DNA from: Verrucomicrobiota bacterium
Lineage (GTDB): Bacteria; Verrucomicrobiota; Kiritimatiellia; UBA8416; JABMPJ01
Reading direction: 5' to 3'
NCBI GenBank assembly: GCA_018648805.1
Contig: JABGQM010000008.1
Coordinates: 1-64,000, forward strand
Length of the DNA: 64,000 nucleotides
The notes under the pieces are model-generated. The model had not been told where the DNA came from. It saw only the letters and a program-made list of their open reading frames with translations, and ran no database searches. This document shows positions 1 to 9,952 of the stretch, in pieces. Every line of letters starts with the position of its first letter. Within the stretch, counting starts at the first letter, position 1. Both the position numbers and the translations under genes were made by a program.

Positions 1-198
1 CAATACTGGCTCAAGAAAATGGGCATTGAGGGGCATCTGACAATATGGGTTCAAAGCGTCTCCGTAGCCGCAGGCGTTTCGAGTAGGCAGGGGACTTCCA
101 TGATGGCAGGACGGTGTTTGTTTTCTCCGTTGCCGCCTGCTTTCGCGGCGGTGCCACAATATTGCGTCCTTGTCATAGTTGTACCCCTGCCCCTCTCA

Positions 199-233
199 GA
201 ACCGGACAAGCGGATTTCCCATACATACGGCTC
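199..233 (-). ncRNA. Group II intron domain V
   Basis: On the minus strand the 35-nt hairpin begins GAGCCG, has a GAAA tetraloop and ends CCGGTTC. This is the catalytic core hairpin of group II ribozymes, including the AGC catalytic triad in the first strand. It lies 14 nt downstream of the maturase stop codon, the normal position for an ORF housed in domain IV. Confidence 0.85.
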
Positions 234-246
234 CTCGGTTAGTCAT

Positions 247-1572
247 TCAGTACGCCTCCGCTCTACGACACGGGTTCAGGTCTTTATGGATGCTCGGAGT
301 GGGCCACTTGGCCCAGGCCAGTACTTGCGGGAAGTCCTCCCAGTTGTAGGCCTTGCGCTGGCTCTTGCGGTTGAGCCATTTGAACAGAATGCGCGTGGTG
401 CGGTAGACATAGTACCCGCATCGTTCCGAGTTGTCCGTTATGGCGTAGTACCTCAGGTGGCCGACCACACGGGTCCGTGCCTGCCTGATCATCTCCCCTT
501 TGCTCAGCACGGGCCGGACCTTCTTCGCCCAGTCCTCGAACTTGCGCAAGCTCTGTCCCAGCTTCGCACGGCTGGTGCGACGTTTCACCTTGAAGTATCC
601 CTCTTTGGTCTTACCGCAGTAATGCGTAAAGCCCAGGAATGTGAACTCTGCGGGTTTCTTGCCGCGCTTCCGCGCGTCCTCTCGGGCAAAACGCCCGAAC
701 TCGATGCAGTGCGTCTTATCTTCGGCCAGTTGCAGCCCGAACTTCGCGAGCCGATCCCCAAGCTCCTGACGAAACCGCTCCGCATCCTCTTTGTGCTGAA
801 AGCAGGCAAGGAAATCGTCAGCAAAGCGATAGTAACACGCTTCACCCCGACATTGCCTGTGCACTCGCCGGCTGAACCAGAGGTCCAACACATAGTGCAG
901 GTAGATGTTCGACAGCAGCGGCGAAAGGATAGATCCCTGCGGTGTTCCCTCCTCGGTGGCGCGCACCAGACCGTCTTCCATGATGCCGCTCTTCAGCATC
1001 CGGATAATCAGCCTGATCACGCGTTCATCTCCGATTCGGTGCCGCAAGAACGTAACCATCCATTCCTGATTAACTTCATCGAAGAAACTTTTGATGTCGG
1101 CTTCGACGATGTGGCCAATCTTCTTCTGCTGGATTGTCCGCCCGAGCTCGTCCACACACTTGTGCGGGCTGCAGTCCGGTCGGTATCCATAGCTGCTGTC
1201 CTCGAATACGGCCTCGTAGATCGGTTCGAGCGTCCGTTTGGTCGCTGCCTCAACAATCTTGTCTTCAAAATTGCTGATACCCAACGGCCTCCCCTTCGCA
1301 CTCCCCGCCTTCGGTATGTAACTTCGGCGTTTCGGTCCCGGACGGTATCCCATCCGTTTCAATCGCGCCGAGAGGTCCCGAAGGTTTTCTTCGAGGTTCT
1401 TCCCGTATTCAGCTTTTGTTACACCATCCACGCCGGTTGCCTTGCGGGCTTCCAGTGTGTCGTAGCAGGTTCGCAGGTTATCCACATCACTGATGTGATG
1501 ATAGAGGCTGGTGAACACCAGCTCCGGTTCCTTGCGCGCCTTTTCTCTTATACGTGTCAGGTCTGTTGCCAC
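247..1572 (-). CDS. Group II intron reverse transcriptase/maturase
   Basis: A 441-aa intron-encoded protein that would promote splicing and retrohoming. The reverse transcriptase fingers/palm occupy about residues 40-290: the TGVDG motif is at 46-50, a KGRPLGIS-type motif at 93-100, EGTPQGSILSPLL near 208-220, and the catalytic FADD box at 250-253 with both metal-binding aspartates intact. The maturase (X) domain follows at about 300-400. The protein ends without the C-terminal HNH/CxxC endonuclease module, so it looks like an endonuclease-lacking type. It appears full length with no frameshift, so the element may still be active. Domain V follows immediately. Confidence 0.95.
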   Translation of the reverse strand: MATDLTRIREKARKEPELVFTSLYHHISDVDNLRTCYDTLEARKATGVDGVTKAEYGKNLEENLRDLSARLKRMGYRPGPKRRSYIPKAGSAKGRPLGISNFEDKIVEAATKRTLEPIYEAVFEDSSYGYRPDCSPHKCVDELGRTIQQKKIGHIVEADIKSFFDEVNQEWMVTFLRHRIGDERVIRLIIRMLKSGIMEDGLVRATEEGTPQGSILSPLLSNIYLHYVLDLWFSRRVHRQCRGEACYYRFADDFLACFQHKEDAERFRQELGDRLAKFGLQLAEDKTHCIEFGRFAREDARKRGKKPAEFTFLGFTHYCGKTKEGYFKVKRRTSRAKLGQSLRKFEDWAKKVRPVLSKGEMIRQARTRVVGHLRYYAITDNSERCGYYVYRTTRILFKWLNRKSQRKAYNWEDFPQVLAWAKWPTPSIHKDLNPCRRAEAY

Positions 1573-2188
1573 CGATTCTTCGCTCCTTGTATAGCGTCGC
1601 TGTTTCCCCTTCCACGACCAACTAACCGTAGGGACCTTCGCTCAGCGGGGGTTAGCCGCCTCATCGCTAGACCATTGCGGTACACCGATCCCCATCACTT
1701 GCGACGCGGCCATCCCCCGCCCTCTGTTTATATTGGGCGGGGTACTCGGGTACTTCCATTGCGGTTAATTCCCCAAGGGCACCTTGCTCGTCGCTCGCCT
1801 GGTTACTTGCCTGTCGTTGCACGGCTCGATGCTGTCTTAGACCCCGGAGTGCTGGTGCCGTGCTCGTCTATTATCGCACGTACCTCTTGGCCTGCGCCCA
1901 TGTTGAAGGGATCGGCCTTCCTCAATATATGTTCTTCTCGGGGCTATGTGTCAGATTCAGAGCTACACCCTTCACCTCGCCGTACTCGTTACTCTTCCTT
2001 TCGTCCTTTCGGACTCAGTCATTTCACTACTGGGCGGCTGACTACACCTTACCCAGAGAGGCCTATTCGCCTGCGGCGTGTTCCTCTTCGACAGGCAACC
2101 ATTGCCAGGTCACCCAACATTTGAACGTTATCAACCCATTAGTCACTACGTGGTGTAGAGCGACCCAGCGCTGCTGCCAGTTCTTTCG

Positions 2189-4798
2189 GTGGCTGAGGCA
2201 CTGCCTGGCAGATTCAACTCCATGGACAGAGGCTGTGGCCCTCCTGCGCCCACTTATGGCTCGATATATCCAGTGAACTTTTTACACCGTTCGGAGTATG
2301 AACAGGGGACAGACCCACAGAACCACGATACAGATGACGACGGTCTTTTCGACGGCATCGAGGTCGATGTTCACGAGACATCTCCACTCGACGCGGATAC
2401 CGACGATGATGCGTTACCAGACGGATGGGAAGTGCAGTACGGCCTGGCTCCTTTGAATCCACGCGATGCGATGGATGATCCCGATGGTGATCACATTGTC
2501 ACGGGCTATGAATTTGAGCACGACACCGTGCCGACAAACACCGCGTCCCGGCCCGCCACAACGATCTATGTAGACGTATCGGCTCCCGGACCGGGAGACG
2601 GGTCACAGGCAAGTCCATATCCGGCGATCCAGACGGGACTGAATGCAGTGACAGAACCATACAGCATCGTAGAGGTCGCCGATGGGGTCTACACCGGAGC
2701 ACTCAATCGCGACGTCATGCTCCCCGACGTACCGGTGCTACTCATGTCATCAAGTTCTCCAGGTTCATGCATCGTGGATTGCCAGGGACAGGATCGGGCT
2801 ATGACTGTTCAAGCGGCCTGCGACGGTCGCTGGGTGATTGAAGGGCTGACTTTCCGAGAAGGTGCTGAAACAGATGGAGGGGCAATCCATTGCTCAGGCG
2901 CACCGACGATTCGACGATGCCGGTTCGAGGATTGTTCGGCCTCATCGAAAGGGGGCGCCATCTACAATTGGCGTGGGGCCCCGGACATCCGCCGGTGCGA
3001 GTTTGCCGACAACAGTGCAGCCGCTGGCGGTGTGGTGTACAGCAGCAGAGCCGATCTTGACGTGGACCGGTGTTGGTTCACGGGAAACGAGGCGCAGTCC
3101 GGCGGGGCTCTGTATAGCGTCTACTCGGGCGTGTCCCGCGTCCGCAGCAGCGTCTTCACAGGCAACACGGCGGAGTATGGTGGGGTTCTGTGGTCATCCG
3201 ACCCCCCGGTCCAGTTCGTGAACTGTACCTTCGCACACAACTTGACCTCCCTTGGGGCGGGAGTACTCGAGCATGCCACCGTCGCGAGTCTTGGCGCCAT
3301 CAACTGCATCGCCTGGACGAACATGCCAACGTCCTTCGCGCATGCCGGGCATGCCATCTCTTACAGCGTTGTGGAAGGAGGATACGCGGGAACAGGCAAT
3401 CTGGACGTGAATCCTCGACTCATTCCGGGCAGCTTGCGGCTGCCGTCCGACTCCCCATGCATCGATGCCGGCACGGCCGTCGATGCACCAGACCTGGACG
3501 TGGACAATGAGGCCCGATGGGATGCCCCTGCACAGAGCAACACGGTATCGACTGTCGACATCGGTGCTGACGAGTTCGTCGATACCGACACAGATGACAT
3601 GGCCGACGCGTGGGAGCATCAGCACTTCGGCGATCTCAGCCATGCCGCCGGCGGTGACGAAGAGACCGTACCGGACGGCCTGACGAATCGAGACGAACAT
3701 GACAGCGGCACCGACCCCAATATTGCCGATTCGGATGGTGACGGTGTGGTGGATGGCGCCGAGGTGCACGTGCACCTTACAGACCCGCTCGAACAGGACT
3801 CCGACGGCGATAATGTTGATGACGGCGTGGAGCTGACAATCGGTTCGGACCCGCTCGACCCTTATGACATCAAGATCACGGGCACCGGGGTCAGCCCCGT
3901 GCAGATCGACCCACTGACGAACGTCGCCGATATCGCGTTCTCTGTGAACTGGACGAGCGACGTCAGGGTGGTCATCCATCCGGTAGACGTCAGCCTGCAC
4001 TACATGGGCGCGTTCTCGGTCGATGTGCAGACAAACGAAGTCCGTATCCTCTCGGCCCGTTTCGATCCCGGAAGCCACACCGTCGAGTGGGACGGAAGGG
4101 ATGGCTCGGGCAGCATCGTGAGCAACGGAAGCTATGCCTACACGATATCGGCAACGAATGCACTTGGGCTCGTTGCCGATACGTATGCGCCCGAATACGT
4201 TGGCGGTCCCGTAACCGTCAGCAACTTCTGGATGGGTACGAACTTTAGCTTCCAGGCCAATGAGCCCCTCGACGTCGCGTACGAATTATCCCTACCCGCC
4301 CTTGTTGCCGTGGCTGTACCTCAAGCGGCTTACCCCTGTGTATGGGGCGAGGCGCGGCCGGCCGGGTGGCATACGGAACGCTTTGATGGTCGCCACTTCG
4401 TCGACCGGTCCCTCCTGTTTGGAAGCTTTAAAATGGCCATCAAAGCTGAGGTGCTGCCCGAGAACCTCGTCATCGTAAACCATGACCCCGCTTTGCTTGA
4501 AGACGACCTGCAGACCGAGCAGTACCTGATCGTTCCATCGTTCTCCGAGGTCAGCGAGATCCACTACGAGCTGCGCGAACCGGCTCTCGTTGAACTGCGG
4601 GTTCGTGATCCCAACGGCAACATGATCACAGTCCAGGATGCGACCAACCAGACCGCCGGAGCCTATGTTGTGGAGTGGATGGCGACCGATGACTCCAACC
4701 GCGTTGTGAACACGATCGGCGACTACGAAGTGTATCTGGATGCGGAAAGCACCAATGGCGTGACAAGAACCTACACGGCCAATATCAGTGTGAGATGA
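2189..4798 (+). CDS. Secreted TSP3 / right-handed beta-helix / FlgD-like Ig protein, 5' end truncated by intron
   Basis: Predicted extracellular structural or adhesive protein. The recognisable protein starts near 2282 with a calcium-binding TSP3 repeat (GTDPQNHDTDDDG). Residues upstream of it, including the Met at 2189, are probably intron sequence, and no signal peptide is present. Order: TSP3 (about residues 40-105), a right-handed beta-helix of the polymorphic outer-membrane type with repeated GGAIY/GGALY turns (about 115-400), a second TSP3 block (about 465-560), then two FlgD-type Ig segments (VEWDGRDGSG near 630, VEWMATDDSN near 830). The stop overlaps the start of the RHS gene in ATGA, indicating translational coupling. 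Likely a broken but formerly intact partner of the RHS protein. Confidence 0.75.
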   Translation: MAEALPGRFNSMDRGCGPPAPTYGSIYPVNFLHRSEYEQGTDPQNHDTDDDGLFDGIEVDVHETSPLDADTDDDALPDGWEVQYGLAPLNPRDAMDDPDGDHIVTGYEFEHDTVPTNTASRPATTIYVDVSAPGPGDGSQASPYPAIQTGLNAVTEPYSIVEVADGVYTGALNRDVMLPDVPVLLMSSSSPGSCIVDCQGQDRAMTVQAACDGRWVIEGLTFREGAETDGGAIHCSGAPTIRRCRFEDCSASSKGGAIYNWRGAPDIRRCEFADNSAAAGGVVYSSRADLDVDRCWFTGNEAQSGGALYSVYSGVSRVRSSVFTGNTAEYGGVLWSSDPPVQFVNCTFAHNLTSLGAGVLEHATVASLGAINCIAWTNMPTSFAHAGHAISYSVVEGGYAGTGNLDVNPRLIPGSLRLPSDSPCIDAGTAVDAPDLDVDNEARWDAPAQSNTVSTVDIGADEFVDTDTDDMADAWEHQHFGDLSHAAGGDEETVPDGLTNRDEHDSGTDPNIADSDGDGVVDGAEVHVHLTDPLEQDSDGDNVDDGVELTIGSDPLDPYDIKITGTGVSPVQIDPLTNVADIAFSVNWTSDVRVVIHPVDVSLHYMGAFSVDVQTNEVRILSARFDPGSHTVEWDGRDGSGSIVSNGSYAYTISATNALGLVADTYAPEYVGGPVTVSNFWMGTNFSFQANEPLDVAYELSLPALVAVAVPQAAYPCVWGEARPAGWHTERFDGRHFVDRSLLFGSFKMAIKAEVLPENLVIVNHDPALLEDDLQTEQYLIVPSFSEVSEIHYELREPALVELRVRDPNGNMITVQDATNQTAGAYVVEWMATDDSNRVVNTIGDYEVYLDAESTNGVTRTYTANISVR

Positions 4799-7700
4799 AT
4801 ATGATGATAAAGACCAGTGTCGCTGCCGAGAGCCAACGGGCTGCACGTTTTGTGCTGTTCATGAGTGCCCTATTCTGCGCGGCTCAACTTGGCTGGGGAG
4901 GTGACAATCCGGACATTGATCTGCACGGCGGGACTGTTATTGACACGACATTCTCCGACGGGGTCGGGTTAGAGCCAACAAACGACGAAATTCCCGGATG
5001 GCAGATCGATGACGAAGGCATCAACTACGTTGATGACGACGGAACGGAGGCCGAACCGGTTGATCTTTTCACGGGGCAGTTCTTTTCTCATAAGACCGAT
5101 TTCCGTATACGCACTCGCGTCCCCTTGGCCGTCACGCGCCGATACCGGTCGGGCGCTACTTACCAGGGCATGTTCGGGCGCGGATGGAACATTGAGTTCA
5201 ACGAGCGACTGCTTCTGCAATCCGACGGGAGCCTGCTGCTGCGTGGCGGCAATACGGCACTGACGACCTACACGAACCGCGGCGACGATGTATTTCTGCC
5301 GCCTCCGGGGAAGTACACCACGATTGCACCACAGCCGGACGGCTCCTACGAATGGCGATCGAAACACGGACTGATCAAGACATACGATGTGGCAGGTCGC
5401 CTCGTTGAACGCCGCGACAGAAACGGGAACCGGTTGCTTTTTACCTATGATGCAGAAGGCAAGCTTCCGATCAACGCGATATCCGACTACACCCACTTCA
5501 CCAACGCCATACTCGTGGCGCGTGACTACCGCCTGACACGAATGGAAATCGCACACACGAACGTTCTGAGTGGACGCTATATCGAGTTTGCCTACAACAG
5601 TGATGGCCGCGTGACCAACGCTGTGGACTTCACCGGCCGCAGGTGGACATATGGATATGACACGAATGGGTACGGGGAGCTTCTTACCGTCACCACCCCA
5701 CTAGTCGGCGACTTCACGAACGGACTAACGACGTCCTACTCCTACACCGACGACCACAGGCTCTGCACGATCACTGATCCGCGCGGGATCACGTATCTCA
5801 CGAATATCTATGACTCCGTGGGGCGGGTTGTCACGCAGCACTGGGGAGACGGAACCTACCGGTTCGAGTATCCGACCGCGACAATACGCCGCTTCTATGA
5901 TGCCAACGGTTTCCGCGTGGATCGCACTTTTGATAGTGATGGCCATGTCCTTCTGCGCGACGAGTGGACGGGAGCGCTGCGGCCGAGCGAACCCAGCTAC
6001 TACCGCACGGCGTACGAGTACGATAACGCTGGTCGCCAGACCAAGGTCATCTACCCCCGCGGGAATGTTGAGGAGCGCAAGTACGACAGCCTTGGAAATC
6101 TGATCGAAGTGCGGCGCAAGGCCTCGGATCGCCCGGATTCATCCGAGGATCTCGTGAGCCGGTACGCCTACGAAACGAACTTCAATTTTGTTTCCGCCAT
6201 CGTCGATCCCCTAAGCAACAGGACCGAATTTGTCTACGACTATGAGCAGGTCACGAACGCAACGGCGGCAGGGAATCCGTCGAGCATCGTCTTGCCGGTC
6301 GTGGATGGCGGGACAGGCACACTTGCTTACGCCTGGACTGAGCTTGGGGACCTCGCCAGTGTGACCGATCCCTCGGGACGTACGACATACTTTAAATACA
6401 ATGGGACAGGTATCCCTGTTACACGCATCGACGCGCCCGGCTCCCCGATCGCGGCGACGAATAGATACGAGGCAGATGCCTACGGCAATGTGACGAACCA
6501 CATTGACCCCCTCGGGACGGTGTCCGCGTTCTCATACGACACACTGGACCGGGTCACGAACGGAGTGAGCGGCGAGCTCAGCGTGGACCTAACGTACACC
6601 GCACAAGGGGACGTGGCGCGCATGCTGTTCGCCTCAGAATCATCTGCGGGACTGTGGCGCGAGTATGCCCTAGCGTACGATACGCTGCGTCACCAGACGA
6701 ACATAACAGACGCCGCTGGCAGGAACTGGTCGTGGGCATACGACAGCCTTGGACAAACGGAATCACTTGCTGACCCCGAGTCTGTCGAGACTTTCTATGC
6801 CCATGATGCACGCGGATCTCTCATGCATATCACGGACGCGCTAACAGGCGAGACGGAAATCGATGTGGACGGGAATTTCAACGTCACGGACTTGCGTGAC
6901 GCCCTCGACCGTGAAACCCGGTTCGTATACGACCATTACGACCGCCCCTGCACAAACGAGTTCCCGGATGGCTCGGAAGAAAACTACCGCTACGATGGGA
7001 ATGGGCGAATGACGTCCCTAGTGCTACGCGCGGGAATGGAGCTTCCGCTGGGGTATGACGCACGGGGACGTTTGACTCGAGTTGCCGGTCCGACTGATGC
7101 GCGGGGATACGTGTATGACGAGTCGGGGCACCTTCTGTCGGCTACCAACTCAATGGGAACGGTTAGTCATGTCTACGATGCCATGGGACGCGCCGTGGTT
7201 GAAACGAATGCTAACGGATGGGCGGTGCAGTCGGAGTACGACCGCGCAGGCAACCGAACCCGTGTGGCGATTCCTGGACAACTGGAGATCGCGCGCCAGT
7301 TTGACTCACAAGGCCTCCTAACGAATATATGGGTGAATCACGGGCTCTCCTGGCAATTCACCTACGACGCTCTCGGGCAACCTACACGCACGGACCGAGG
7401 CAACGGCATTTCAACACGCTACGAATACGACCCCTCTGGATTCCTCACCAACGTCGTACATTTCGAAGTCACCACTAGCAATGTGGTTGCGAGCTTCTCC
7501 TATGCTCTGTCGGACTCCGGAATGCGGACGAACATGACGACCTACGGCGTGCCGCATGTGGGGCATCATGAGTATATCTACGATTCACTCTACCGCTTGG
7601 AGTCGGTGCGGTATCCGACTAGCTACCCCTTCCATGACATGGAATTCGGGTATGACGCAGTCGGAAACCGAACAGTTGTGACAGGCACGTTCGCTGTCAT

Positions 7701-8838
7701 CTATGCGGTCAATGATATCAATCAGTACACGAATGTCGGAGGCGAGATTCTGACGTATGACGGGAATGGAAACACGGCTTCGGATGGAACCAATACCTAT
7801 GCGTATGACGAGTTTGGATGTCTTGTTGGCGCCACCACACCGACATACTCGAATATCGTCTATCGCTATGATGCCTACGGCAGGCGTGTTGAGAAGAACG
7901 TCGACGGCACGGTAGAACGATATGTTCATGACGGTTACCACGTTCTTGCTGACCTGAACGCAGCCGACGAGCCCCTGCGATGGTATGTGCACTCGGATGT
8001 GATAGACGGACTGCTCGGCCAAGTGACGACCAACGCGAGTTGCTACTTCCTCCGCGATGGCCTTGGGAACGTCACGCATATGATGGATGCCTCAGGCAGC
8101 GCCGTCCTCGAACTGACATACGATGTGTACGGTACCTGCGTCACAACCGGCACCACGGATACGGTCTATCGCTTCACGGGGCGCCGGTGCGACGAGGAGA
8201 CGGGGCTCTACTACTATCGTGCGCGCTACTACAGCCCGCAGCTGGGGAGATTCCTCCAGCCCGACCCCATCGCGTGGCATTCGGGTGACCCGAATTTCTA
8301 TTCCTACGTGAGAAACAACCCCGTCAACATGGTTGACCCTCTAGGGATGCGCGGCACGGTTTCAAAGGGGCGTCGCAAGTGGGACCCCATCGGCAACTTC
8401 ATTTCACAGGCACAGTCGCATTTTGGCCGACGCGACCTTAACATCCATAAACCTTCGTGGATTGCGGGCCAGAGCGGCGCCTATCGTGAGAACCAGATCA
8501 ATGCCCTGCAAACCCTGAGCAAGTGGACCATGGAAATCGGCACCAGGATCTTCCCCGGCGCGGCCGCCATATCGCCAGGGAGCACCCTCACTGATATGGC
8601 GAAGAGCGCTATCATATCCGAGGGCATAGGCTTGGTCCAAAATAAGGGCTTTGATGCTCTCGATTCTGCATTGCCCCAAGACGGTCTCCAAGGCTATACG
8701 GACGAGGAGCTAGCAGCACTAGCAAGAGAGCGTGGGGAGGAAGTAAGATTCCAGAGAGATGTAGATAAGGAAGTTTTCAACACGGTTCAGAATGCCATCT
8801 CCAAGCCGGATACCCCCGACGACATCGAAGGCAAGTAA
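4795..8838 (+). CDS. RHS/YD-repeat protein with variable C-terminal tip
   Basis: A 1347-aa polymorphic-toxin-type or wall-associated RHS protein. A hydrophobic N-terminal segment (about residues 15-36) suggests export. A DUF6531-like N-terminal RHS module follows (VDLFTGQFF near 85), then many YD repeats (YDxxGRxT...) across about 170-1080. The RHS core hallmark is GLYYYRARYYSPQLGRFLQPDP, and the core ends at DPLG (1181-1184). The final 163 residues (1185-1347) are the tip, the position that normally carries a toxin. I recognise no nuclease, deaminase or other toxin motif there. No obvious immunity gene follows: the next gene starts an ABC importer. It is coupled by ATGA overlap to the upstream TSP3/beta-helix gene. 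Confidence 0.92.
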   Translation: MNMMIKTSVAAESQRAARFVLFMSALFCAAQLGWGGDNPDIDLHGGTVIDTTFSDGVGLEPTNDEIPGWQIDDEGINYVDDDGTEAEPVDLFTGQFFSHKTDFRIRTRVPLAVTRRYRSGATYQGMFGRGWNIEFNERLLLQSDGSLLLRGGNTALTTYTNRGDDVFLPPPGKYTTIAPQPDGSYEWRSKHGLIKTYDVAGRLVERRDRNGNRLLFTYDAEGKLPINAISDYTHFTNAILVARDYRLTRMEIAHTNVLSGRYIEFAYNSDGRVTNAVDFTGRRWTYGYDTNGYGELLTVTTPLVGDFTNGLTTSYSYTDDHRLCTITDPRGITYLTNIYDSVGRVVTQHWGDGTYRFEYPTATIRRFYDANGFRVDRTFDSDGHVLLRDEWTGALRPSEPSYYRTAYEYDNAGRQTKVIYPRGNVEERKYDSLGNLIEVRRKASDRPDSSEDLVSRYAYETNFNFVSAIVDPLSNRTEFVYDYEQVTNATAAGNPSSIVLPVVDGGTGTLAYAWTELGDLASVTDPSGRTTYFKYNGTGIPVTRIDAPGSPIAATNRYEADAYGNVTNHIDPLGTVSAFSYDTLDRVTNGVSGELSVDLTYTAQGDVARMLFASESSAGLWREYALAYDTLRHQTNITDAAGRNWSWAYDSLGQTESLADPESVETFYAHDARGSLMHITDALTGETEIDVDGNFNVTDLRDALDRETRFVYDHYDRPCTNEFPDGSEENYRYDGNGRMTSLVLRAGMELPLGYDARGRLTRVAGPTDARGYVYDESGHLLSATNSMGTVSHVYDAMGRAVVETNANGWAVQSEYDRAGNRTRVAIPGQLEIARQFDSQGLLTNIWVNHGLSWQFTYDALGQPTRTDRGNGISTRYEYDPSGFLTNVVHFEVTTSNVVASFSYALSDSGMRTNMTTYGVPHVGHHEYIYDSLYRLESVRYPTSYPFHDMEFGYDAVGNRTVVTGTFAVIYAVNDINQYTNVGGEILTYDGNGNTASDGTNTYAYDEFGCLVGATTPTYSNIVYRYDAYGRRVEKNVDGTVERYVHDGYHVLADLNAADEPLRWYVHSDVIDGLLGQVTTNASCYFLRDGLGNVTHMMDASGSAVLELTYDVYGTCVTTGTTDTVYRFTGRRCDEETGLYYYRARYYSPQLGRFLQPDPIAWHSGDPNFYSYVRNNPVNMVDPLGMRGTVSKGRRKWDPIGNFISQAQSHFGRRDLNIHKPSWIAGQSGAYRENQINALQTLSKWTMEIGTRIFPGAAAISPGSTLTDMAKSAIISEGIGLVQNKGFDALDSALPQDGLQGYTDEELAALARERGEEVRFQRDVDKEVFNTVQNAISKPDTPDDIEGK

Positions 8839-8908
8839 AACCCGCGGCCAGGATGTGCATATCAAAAACATAGCCTTACATTTGCACACACCCATACGAC
8901 CTTTGCGC

Positions 8909-9952
8909 ATGGGAATGAGAGCCAAGCGAGGCCTTCGACATTCCGTTACTTGCGTCCTGTGCACTTCGGTTTTCGCCGTTCTCTGCGGCTGCGCGAAGCA
9001 TGACTCGTCCCCTGTTGTCGTCTACACGGCTCTCGACCAGTCCTTCTCAGAGCCGGTCTTGGCGCTGTTCGAAGAGCGGTCCGGCATTGAGGTCCGGGCC
9101 GTCTACGATACGGAGGCGACAAAGACGGTCGGGTTGGTGAATCGGTTGCTGGCAGAGCGGGACAGGCCTCGCTGTGACGTGCTCTGGAACAACGAGGTCG
9201 TGCGTACGGTGATGCTGAAGAGGCGGGGCGTTCTGGCAGCGTATGAGTCGCCGTCGGCTGCCGATATCCCGGCGGCATTCAGGGACTCCGAGAACTACTG
9301 GACGGGCTTCGCGGCCCGAGCACGGGTGCTCATCTACAATACAGAGCAGCTTGAGGCGGCTCAGGTACCGTTCTCGATCGAGGAGTTGGGCAAGCCTCAA
9401 TGGCGCAAACGCGTGTCGCTGGCGTTCCCCATGTTTGGCACGACGGCAACTCACGCGGCGGCGCTATTTGCGTACATGGGCGACGACGCAGCGCGGGAGT
9501 ACTTTCGGGCGATGAAGGCGAACGGCATTGTTATCGTCGATGGGAATGCGTCATCGAAGGATGCCGTGGCGCGCGGCGAGGTCCCGATTGGATTCACGGA
9601 TACGGACGATGCGCAGGTGGCCCTGTCGCAAGGGAAACCTGTCGGCATGCACTTTCCGGATCAGGGCGAAGGCCAGATGGGAACGCTTGTGATTCCCAAC
9701 ACAGTGTCGATGATCAAGGGATGCCCACATCCGAAGGAAGCACGGCAACTGATCGACTTCCTGCTGAGTCGTGAAGTTGAGGAACTGCTGGCAAAGAGCG
9801 GTTCTGCGCAGATGCCCCTCCGCCCCGGGATTCCTGTCCCTGAGGGGAACCCGTCGCTTGACGGGATCAAGGCCATGTCCGTAGATTGGGACGCAGTCGA
9901 GGCCCGACTCGGTGCATCGGCTACGTTCCTGGAAGGGCTGTTCATTCGATGA
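8909..9952 (+). CDS. Iron(III)-type ABC transporter substrate-binding lipoprotein
   Basis: A 347-aa periplasmic binding protein, extracellular solute-binding family 1, resembling FbpA/AfuA/FutA iron-binding proteins: it begins with VVVYTALDQSFSEPVLALF and has the KTVGLVNRLLAE segment typical of them. The N-terminus is a lipoprotein signal with lipobox VLCGC, so it is membrane-anchored. The start is uncertain: ATG 8909 or 8915 gives a good signal peptide, but there is no clear Shine-Dalgarno; an in-frame ATG at 8792 would overlap the RHS gene and add an implausible extension. It overlaps the permease gene in ATGA. The ligand (ferric iron or another oxyanion or metal) cannot be decided by eye. 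Confidence 0.88.
   Translation: MGMRAKRGLRHSVTCVLCTSVFAVLCGCAKHDSSPVVVYTALDQSFSEPVLALFEERSGIEVRAVYDTEATKTVGLVNRLLAERDRPRCDVLWNNEVVRTVMLKRRGVLAAYESPSAADIPAAFRDSENYWTGFAARARVLIYNTEQLEAAQVPFSIEELGKPQWRKRVSLAFPMFGTTATHAAALFAYMGDDAAREYFRAMKANGIVIVDGNASSKDAVARGEVPIGFTDTDDAQVALSQGKPVGMHFPDQGEGQMGTLVIPNTVSMIKGCPHPKEARQLIDFLLSREVEELLAKSGSAQMPLRPGIPVPEGNPSLDGIKAMSVDWDAVEARLGASATFLEGLFIR

Larger units (their letters stand above)
81..2270 (-). mobile_element. Group II intron (ribozyme plus maturase ORF), ends approximate
   Basis: A self-splicing retroelement inferred from a complete intron-type reverse transcriptase ORF (1572-247) followed downstream by a textbook domain V hairpin (233-199). After domain V the minus strand carries GGCAGGGG, about 100 nt later its complement CCCCTGCC, and then CTACTC near 86-81, which looks like the domain VI stem and the 3' end. 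The roughly 600 nt before the ORF (1573 to about 2200) hold no gene and should be domains I-III. The 5' end was not pinned down: no convincing GUGYG stands out between 2200 and 2290. On the plus strand, TSP3 coding sequence becomes recognisable from about 2282, so the intron probably sits in that gene. Bases 1-80 show an open frame but no recognisable family. Confidence 0.8.

Noticed and set aside
1870..1880. GUGCG on the minus strand as the intron 5' end
   Set aside because: It would leave too little sequence (about 300 nt) for domains I-III before the ORF.
19..2124. A 701-codon plus-strand open frame
   Set aside because: It runs antisense through the maturase ORF and domain V; the minus strand encodes the recognised RT, and the translation shows no family features.
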